Assembly (NCBI GenBank): GCA_021401465.1
Contig: JADDMT010000092.1
Span: 1-64,000, forward strand
Length of the DNA stretch: 64,000 bases
From: Teratosphaeria epicoccoides
Lineage: Eukaryota > Ascomycota > Dothideomycetes > Mycosphaerellales > Teratosphaeriaceae
Direction of reading: 5' to 3'
Under the pieces are notes generated by a model. It was not told the DNA's origin, did no database searches, and worked only from the letters and a program-made list of their open reading frames with translations. Positions within the stretch are counted from its first letter, which is position 1. Every line of letters begins with the position of its first letter. This document shows positions 57,201-64,000 of the stretch, piece by piece. The translations under genes and the position numbers were made by a program.

Positions 57201-57500
57201 GCCTTCTAGTTGCAGAAGATGCAGGGCGCTAAGCTTAATTACAAGACTTACGACTAAGAGATTTTAGCTATTATTAACAGCTTTAAGGAGTACTAACACT
57301 ACCTCGAAGGCGTAGCGTACCCTATCAAGGTGCTTACTAACTATAACAACCTTCGCGGCTTCATGGGCGTGAAGTAGCTAAGTAGTTAGCAAGCAAGGTA
57401 GGCGACTTTCCTCGCTAGCTTTAACTTTGTTGTCTAGCATTATTCCGAAAAGACGAATTTAGCTAACAGTCCTCCGCGACAACCGGACTACGACACTAGA
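54300..57500 (+). pseudogene. F5 gag-pol pseudogene
   Basis: The gag core reads LKPFKGDTLKEARTFLQACK (54768-54827), then DFR-FYVN-DEDLGNRA (about 55000). The knuckle near 55436 has Tyr in place of a Cys and of the His. Protease has MLDNLAEVNVI and LLLGRP-RYKQGVV. RT reads LKDAYY-ILIRKGDE-KTTF with YLDD at 56659-56670 and ILVYSNLKEEH. RNase H has IETNASKFAI (about 57115). Stops lie at Gln and Trp sites of the family, for instance DAYYQ and DEW. Confidence 0.88.
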
Positions 57501-57540
57501 GAGTAGGGTAACTAATAGCTCCTCCCTACGCTACAGACAA

Positions 57541-57849
57541 AGCTTATAGTATAGGGTAGCGACCTGTTGTTAGCTCCTAGACGTCTTGTAGATATAGACA
57601 TATTTTCTTAGATAGATAGTAGAAAAGATATATCTATTATCTGTTCCTTAGATATTTCTTAGAGGATAGTCTATAAGATCTATCTAATAGATAATATAGA
57701 TAGAACTAGATAATAAAGATGAAAGGTAGATATAAGAAGATAGAGTAGAGAATCTAGATGTATCTAGCGAATAGTAGATAATATAAGATAAGCTAGATAT
57801 TTCTAGATAATCAAAGATAATAGAAGATAAAAGATAAAAACTTCAGTTT
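57541..57849. other. A/T-rich TAGATA-type low-complexity stretch
   Basis: 57585-57840 is dominated by TAGATA/AGATAT words on both strands. It separates the F5 truncation from the hAT remnant and resembles 45815-46000. Confidence 0.6.
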
Positions 57850-58366
57850 AGCGACATTAAGAAGGTACTTGAATTTCGTGTCTATACTACTACATATGTA
57901 TCCTTCTGTCATAATAGAGTAGGACCTCTTAGCTGCTTCAGACAACTAAAGCGATTATGTTCCTCTTGCTCTTCGCTATTACTAATACCTTCGTAAGATA
58001 TCATCCGCTTCATCTCCTCTATTATGACCTCATAGTTATAGAGCCATATGTCCGGATCTATCTCTATATCTGACGTAAACACAAGATCTGCCTTAATACA
58101 TAGCTAAGCCTCTAGCTTAGCATTAGTCTTCTTAGCTTGTACCTAATAGCAAATCGTCATAATCGCAGAAAACACTAATAGACTATAATTACGATTATAT
58201 CGCGCCGCATAGCGGGAAATACTAAAAGTCCGCTCTACGCTAACAGCCGCTATAGGTATACACAGAACATTACGCGTAAGGCAGGCTAGAGTAGGGAACT
58301 AGTAAGCAAGGTATCTCTATACTATACAGATCTCGTTACTAAATTAACTAAGCTCTAAGCTAAGAT

Positions 58367-58484
58367 CTGTTTAAGTTTAGTAAGATTACACCATGTAACT
58401 TGACATGGACATGCTATAGACAAACCTGCTTAAGGTTAGTAAGATGACACTATACATGCTAACGTAGACATGCTATAGATAAAC
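58367..58484. repeat. 59-bp tandem duplication inside the hAT remnant
   Basis: Units at 58367 and 58426, each from CTG(T/C)TTAAG(T/G)TTAGTAAGA to ACATGCTATAGA(C/T)AAAC. It contains the ACATGCTATAGAC word related to the 11-bp motif at 60175. Confidence 0.8.
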
Positions 58485-60174
58485 CTACGTTTTTATACCT
58501 CTTAAACTCATTTCTACTAACATTAACTAGCTGTGCTTAGTCTTCATGTAGAAGGAAGCCTATAAGCGTGAAGTTGCTAGACAGGCTCTTCTACAGCTAG
58601 GGGCAGGTAGTAGAAGACAACTTAGCCCTATCCTAGTATCGCTTTTGCTATAGTGTCTCAAGTAATTTCTAAGCATGCTTAACGTACTCTAGATCGCTAC
58701 TAAACTCTTGTGTCTTCTAGTAAGCATCTTTTATCCTTAGGTTTAGAAGGACTACTATCGCGTAAAGATACCTATGCGAGTAACTAGTGTCTCTGTAGTA
58801 CTTGTTAAGTTAATCCTAAGCCTCGTTAAGCGCTTTGAGGAGTACCTTTTGCCATAGCGCTATCTTTTTCCGAAGCTTGCTCTTAGCCTTCTTAATAAGC
58901 TTAAATAGCATGTTATAAAAGGCAAGTGCAAAATGTAGTATAGGACCTTGCGTCTACCCGATAATTATAGTCATAAGCGTAAATAGACATGTAAGGATAA
59001 TCACATAATCTAGTACCTTCTACTCCTATGGATTAAGCGCTAGCTACTTTAGATCTTAGCTATTAATGTACTTCTTAATAGCAGGGCAGAGCTTTCGATG
59101 TTAGACAAGCATAGTTATAGTTAAATCCTATTAGGTCTTTACGTCTTATTATGCTTAGAGAGGCTTACCCTATAGTATACCCTTACTATTAATAGTCCCT
59201 TACTTTGCAAAGGCATCTTAGATACTATTAAAGGCTTCCTTACGCGTCCTGCTTACGTTAATATTAATCGTTATGTGTCGCATCTAAAACATTTACATAG
59301 GTTAGCTTATAGTCATATGCAAGGTACTAGTAGTATTAATAGACCTTTGCAATTAGATATAGTAGCGCATATTCCCCTTAACTACTATCTAAAGCTTTTG
59401 ACGTAGGTTTAAGTGATTTAAGATTAGTCCGAGCCTCCTTCTTGTCCTAGATCCTAAGCAAATCCTCGTTAGTTGCATTAGCCCTTAACACCTTAAAGGG
59501 CTTACCCGTAGCGAGCTATATAATATGCGAGAGGCACGGAACCTTTACTAGCTCTAGGTCTTTAATATTACTATCTGAAGCTTTAAGGTCTACGACTTCC
59601 TATAGGGCATTTTCTTTCTGAATGGCGTCGATAGCGTCATTCACAGCCTTAACCATCGTTTTATTATTGCTAGCATTGTTAGTAGTAGTCGTTATAAGCT
59701 AGCGTTAGAGTTTATAGTAAGCAATGTTATTTTCTATTATCCTCACAAAGTTGGCACTAGTGTAAGAGCCCTTAATCGAATAGAAATCAAGCAGCTCTTT
59801 ACAGAAGGACTAGTTATCGTTAATCTAATATGCTTTAATAGCAAGGAAGCATGCTTTACTATATAGCGCCTACTACGCGTTAGCTATAAGAGTAACTTTA
59901 AAGTTATCTACAAGTTTAGAAAGAAGCTTCTCCTACATAGAGGCATCTGTAAGTAGTATGCGCTACTACTAAGTTGATGTAGCTCGAAACTTAGGCTTTA
60001 GGAAGTAGCATTAGTAAGTGTTCTACATATCCTCTTCCTAGAAGAAGGTAAGAGGTAGGCCCTACAAAACAATATACTTTGTCATTATTACTAGGAAATT
60101 AGCTGCTATTAACTATGCTATAGTGCTGTCGTCTATTCTGCGGCGTTTCTATAGAAATTGTTAATAATCTAATG

Positions 60175-60218
60175 TGTCTACAGCATGTCTATAGCATGTC
60201 TATAGCATGTCTATAGTA
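60175..60218. repeat. Four tandem 11-bp units (TGTCTAYAGCA)
   Basis: TGTCTACAGCA, TGTCTATAGCA, TGTCTATAGCA, TGTCTATAGTA in a row. The same motif occurs inverted at 62602 and within the 48-kb arrays. Confidence 0.9.
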
Positions 60219-60640
60219 GTATACCTACGTTAGATTATGTCGTAGTACCTACTAATGCGTCTAACTACTATGCACGCGCTTGCCGCGCCTCTTGACACTT
60301 CTGAGAGTTAGGGTAGGTTAAAAGAGGTGACGTCCTTATCGAGATACTTAGAGAGTTAAGTGCTTTGTCGCAGATCCTGCATATAGCTCGAGGCTCTCTA
60401 GTAGATTTAAGAGGGCCCTTATTATACATTGCCTACGCGATCGATGACTTGCTAGCTTCGCCCTATTAGATTAGCAGCCTTGTCTTCCCTTGCATTCTCT
60501 TCTTGAACCTACTAGTTAGCTGCTACTACGTTAATGTAACCTATTAGACTAAATCTTAGTAGTACTTAGAGTCGTAGAGGTAGTAGTCGCTACGCTCCTT
60601 GAAATGACAGGTCTAGAGATACTAAGGTTGGAATGGCGGT

Positions 60641-62018
60641 AATAATGGAACGCTGCTACTAGGCCGCTAGCTAAATGCTAACCTTTAGCTAAAGAGAAAA
60701 GTCGCCTATTAGGAACAAGTAGCAGAGTAGAGAGTAGGCGAGTCTAAGGGTTACAGTTAGGTATTACGTTAGAGGTCAAGTAATAGCGACTATCTTACTA
60801 CACTCCGTCATGCACTCAAACGAGTTAATCGGCGTAATAGGCTCTAGCTATTAGCTTAGTAGTCTGTGTCGACTTAGGACCGTAGTGTTCTATGTATTAG
60901 TGTAGTAAGAATAGGCATCGCTGCTTCTAATGCGTTAGTAGGAAAGTAAACAAACAACAGATAGATATAGATATCTGACTGTTTACAGATAGATAGTTTT
61001 TTGTTATTATACACTCTGTTACGCTTAAGAGGCTAGCTTTAGACTAAAATTGTAGTTAAAGCTAGTTTCAATTTAACGCTAACTTAAAGCAAGGCCCGCT
61101 TAGTACGGCCCTTGCGAAATGAGCTCTATTAAGAAGCTAGTCAAATTAATGCCCTAGTAGGTGTAGTAGCGCTTTCTCGCTATATCTAGCTGCCTCTATA
61201 GCAGACATTCCTTTCTAGTCCTATGCTCTAATTAATGCTCTTATGTAAAAACGCTTATTCTTCTCTAGGCCTAACGCCTTAGTTCTACACTAAACACAAG
61301 GCTAGCTAGTCGCAATCTCTAGATCAAACCATCATTTGCTGCCTAGAAAGTACTAGCGTACTACTACTAAAACAGCTTGCTTGTAACTACAATCTAGTAA
61401 TAATATCCTTCTGCCTGCTACAACTCTGTCAGTTGTGCCTCTAAGAAGCTATGTCTAATCTAGTAGTTAGTTGTATTAGCGCTTAGCGGGTAGAGAGAAG
61501 TAGGCCCTAGGAACTCGTATTGTCTAAGGATCTTCCTCTTAGTCTTAACATCGCGTTCTAGTTAGAGAAACACGTTTTAAAAGAACTGCTTGTCCTACAT
61601 CAAGAAGCCCCGCATCATAGCCTACTCTAGGGTGCTAATAAGATAGTATATACATATAGGCTTACTAGCTTCGACCTACTTAAGGAGGCGCTATTTTGTG
61701 AAAGTTAGCACTTACTAATAGTACGCTAGACGTAAAACGTACCTTGATCTCTGTCTTTATTAGCAGATTATACTCTAACAAGGGCTACTCTTCTAGCCTG
61801 TTATCCTACTTATGTAAGCAATTAAGCTTTCTGCGGAGGTAGAACGTAGTAGATCTCTAGAAGTTTAAAGAAACCCTAACTACTACCTTTTGCTCTACTA
61901 GCTAGAATGATCTATATACCCTCTTCTCTGTTTCTACATTAGTCATATTATGATCCTCGATCTCCTACTTCTAGAATTAATCTTCTAAATATGGCTCTAT
62001 ATTATCTAGACGCCATAT
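60641..62018 (-). other. Unrecognised degenerate coding remnant
   Basis: Minus-strand reading gives coherent stretches through stops, for example NVFL-LERDVKTKRKILR near 61540 and YEFLGPTSLYPLSANTTNY near 61480, with SFLEAQLTEL near 61440. The frame changes near 61620. No family was recognised. 60955-61010 is a short A/T-rich AGATAGATA patch. 61099-61126 has an imperfect GCAAGG...CCTTGC palindrome. Confidence 0.4.
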
Positions 62019-62023
62019 GATAC

Positions 62024-62383
62024 TAATACGGTTAATACTAGGGGGCCATTAGAGCCGCATAGGTTCTAATGTCCGCCCTTAGCATGTAGTAACCCTGCTA
62101 CATACAGCAAGGGGGTCCTTCGTACATACGTTAGCTTGTATGTTGTCTAAGTAGGATTAGTTGTCAACGTAGGACGCCCCTACGTCGCTGACCCTATAGT
62201 ACCCCTGCGGGGTTAGGCTCAGACATGCTTTCCCTAATTAAGGAGCGTTAGGGGTTATAAGTACCCTTAGCGCTACCTCTGTAATAAGCAGAAAGTAGCG
62301 CTATCTTGTACCTACTAAAAGGTCGGATTACTCTGTAATACTACGAGATATTTCTATATCATATAGTATATACATCTATATTA
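62024..62383. repeat. Solo LTR of family F5 with exact target duplication
   Basis: TAATACGGTTAATAC...CATCTATATTA. It is flanked by GATAC at 62019-62023 and 62384-62388. It is 360 bp, the same length as the solo LTR at 46469. Confidence 0.92.
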
Positions 62384-62601
62384 GATACTAACCTAGGCGC
62401 ATTTACATCATCTTAATAACAGGTTCGGCCGTTCTAAAGAGTAATAACCTCAAGACAAAATGCTTAGCTGTTAAAATCTCTCGTAGCCTAATTATTACTA
62501 GTATTATTATTGCCTGTAGTCTCTTGCTCTTTACTATCTTCATCGTACTCTAGGAGTAGTAACATGCTATTATTAGCCTAACTAAAGTACGTTAGCTACT
62601 A
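62384..62601. other. Spacer, nothing recognised
   Basis: RIP-type sequence without a coding frame. Confidence 0.3.
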
Positions 62602-62640
62602 TAGACATGCCGTAGACATGCTGTAGACATACTGTAGACA
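62602..62640. repeat. 11-bp tandem motif, inverted relative to 60175
   Basis: TAGACATGCCG, TAGACATGCTG, TAGACATACTG, then TAGACACATAG: the reverse complement of TGTCTAYAGCA units. It lies just left of the second hAT copy. Confidence 0.85.
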
Positions 62641-62649
62641 CATAGATAG

Positions 62650-64000
62650 ACTTACAATTTCTGCTTAGAAGCTTGCTCTTAGCCTTATTAATAAGCTCGA
62701 ATAGCATGTTATAAAAGGCAAGTGCAAAATGTAGTATAGGACCTTACGTCTGCCTCATGATTATAGTCATAAGCGTAAACAGACATGCAAGGTTAATTAC
62801 ATAATCTAGTACCTTCTACTCCTATAGATTAAGCGCTAGCTACTTTAGATCTTAGCTATTAATGTACTTCTCAATAGTAGGGCGGAGCTTTTAATATCAG
62901 ATAAGCATAATTATAGTTAAATCCTATTAGGTCTTCACGTCTTGTTATACTTAGAGAGGCTTGCCCTATAGTATACCCTCGCTATTAATAGTCCCTTACT
63001 TTGCAAAGGCATCTTAGATACTATTAAAGGCTTCCTTATACGTCCTGCTTACGTTGATATTAATCGTTATGTGTTAGATCTAAAACATTTACATAGGTTA
63101 GCTTGTAGTTATATGTAAGGTACTAGTAGTATTAACATACCTTTGTAATTATAGCATGAGAGTTATAGATTAGAACACTATAGCATAAGTCATAACACAT
63201 GCACGGGGAAATGATCTGTTACGTGAGGACAGATACCTAGATTTGTAGGGCTAGCCTACAGATCTACAGGCCTACATAGAGGAAAGGATCTGTCACGTAA
63301 GAATAGACACCTAGATCTGTAGGGTTAGTCTACAGATCTATAGACACAGGTCTAACAGGTCTGGCGACAGACCTAACAGAGCTGCTATACCTCTCTAGTA
63401 TAAAGGAATAGCTTCAGGCTAGGCAGTTAGGAGCTTCGTGCTTAATTCTAGCTACTTCACGAAGTATAATTAGTTACAAGGTTAATTGCTATTATCGATA
63501 TTCTTCACTACTCTTCGAGTCTAACACCTGATCCCCTTCCTGTTATTAGCAACTACCCTTATAACAAATTACATATAGTAGCGCATATTCCCCTTAACTT
63601 GTATCTAAAGCTTTTAACGTAGCTTCAAGCAATTTAAGATTAGTCCGAGCCTCCTTCTTGTCCTAGATCCTAAATAAATCCTCGTTAGTCGCATTAGCCC
63701 TTAATACCTTGAAGAGCTTACCCGTAGAAAGCTGTATAGTATACGAAAGGCACGGAACCTTTACTAGCTCTAGGTCTTTAATATTAGTATCTGAAGCTTT
63801 AAGGTCTACGACTTCCTGTAGGGCATTTTCTTTCCAAATAGCGTCGATAGCGTCATTCATAGCCTTGACTATCGTTTTATTGCTGCTAGTGTTGTTAGTA
63901 GTAATCGTTATAAGCTAGCGTTAGAGTTTGTAGTAAGTAATGTTATTTTCTATTATCCTCGCAAAGTTAGTACTAGTATAAGAGCCCTTAATCGAATGGA
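62650..64000 (-). pseudogene. hAT-family transposase remnant, copy 2, continuing beyond the window
   Basis: It matches 58870-59780 of copy 1 in the same orientation, with an F1 solo LTR inserted at 63152-63566. A 65-codon stretch without stops (63663-63860) includes DLELVKVPCLSYTIQLSTGK, the hAT middle motif with the usual His as Tyr. The C-terminal motif is absent to the left, where the fragment starts. Confidence 0.78.
63152..63566 (+). repeat. F1 solo LTR inside hAT copy 2, with target duplication
   Basis: Begins TAGCATGAGAG and ends CTTATAACA. It is flanked by AATTA at 63147-63151 and 63567-63571. The uninterrupted counterpart is at about 59345-59360 (CCTTTGCAATTAGATATAG), which confirms the insertion point. 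It is more diverged from the other F1 LTRs than they are from one another. Confidence 0.92.

Larger units (their letters stand above)
53834..57540 (+). mobile_element. Ty3/gypsy element F5: 5' LTR, gag and pol to RNase H, truncated
   Basis: 5' LTR 53834-54221, gag about 54300-55700, protease about 55700-55990, RT about 56250-56760 and RNase H about 57100-57480. Integrase and the 3' LTR are absent. It is inserted in the copia-type gag remnant. Two solo LTRs of the family occur at 46469 and 62024. Confidence 0.9.
57850..60640 (-). pseudogene. hAT-family transposase remnant, copy 1
   Basis: From right to left on minus: an N-terminal zinc-finger-like region (REPRAICRICDKAL near 60370), the middle motif VKVPCLSHII-LATGKPFKV near 59500 (hAT: VPCLAHVIQLxxxxLL), and the C-terminal dimerisation motif NVLCIPIAAVSVERTFS followed by ISRYAARYNRN (58226-58290; hAT: IPxxSxExERxFSxA). 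RIP stops throughout. A two-unit tandem repeat (58367-58484) lies between the middle and C-terminal parts. hAT enzymes excise and insert DNA with 8-bp target duplications; element ends were not found. Confidence 0.78.

Noticed and set aside
61099..61126. Structured RNA or tRNA
   Set aside because: Only a 6-bp core stem; no T-arm or anticodon-arm consensus. No convincing tRNA was seen in the window.

Overview
The window looks like accessory DNA of a filamentous ascomycete. Most of it is a graveyard of nested transposable elements. Their reading frames are recognisable in long stretches, but they are broken by in-frame TAG/TAA codons at places where the protein families have Gln (CAG/CAA) or Trp (TGG). 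Those are C-to-T changes at CpA on either strand, the pattern of repeat-induced point mutation (RIP). Frames mostly survive without indels, so domains can still be read through the stops. No intact transposon gene was seen.

Layout. Five Ty3/gypsy families, named here F1 to F5, dominate. F1 (LTR about 450-490 bp) occurs as a 3' end (1-611), two near-complete copies on + (2268-9224; 28168-35131, the latter with target duplication CTCTA), a 5' fragment on - (48650-50362) and a solo LTR (63152-63566, duplication AATTA). F2 (257-bp LTRs, 12825-19760, -, duplication CCTTA) is complete. F3 (23540-27660, -; gag fragment 50363-51243), F4 (51244-52960, -) and F5 (53834-57540, +; solo LTRs at 46469 and 62024) are partial. 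Between them lie a Plavaka/CACTA-like transposase remnant (9236-11290), two hAT remnants (57850-60640 and 62650-64000), a helix-turn-helix/integrase-type transposase split by F1, a copia-type gag remnant, a methyltransferase-like remnant, several tandem-repeat arrays and degenerate coding DNA that I could not name.

About 35.6-44.2 kb is a sharply different island with ordinary base composition and no RIP signature. It opens with a convincing dispersed 5S rRNA gene (35671-35789, with a TATA box at -29). It also holds a 15-bp minisatellite, a small two-exon gene (98 codons, -), a probable frameshifted pseudogene, an 83-bp MITE-like element and a long stem-loop. No conserved gene family was recognised in it.

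Most interesting system. F1 and F2 each carry a gene on the strand opposite to gag-pol, between the chromodomain end of pol and the 3' LTR. The encoded proteins share a plan: a double cysteine cluster (CxxC...C, then CxxC-x5-C) followed by charged helical segments. The F2 gene appears to contain spliceosomal introns. An orphan + strand remnant at 44.95-45.6 kb also has a Cys-containing head, a coiled coil and the LRKQ motif seen in F1. This may be a recurrent antisense accessory gene of fungal Ty3 elements; its function is unknown.
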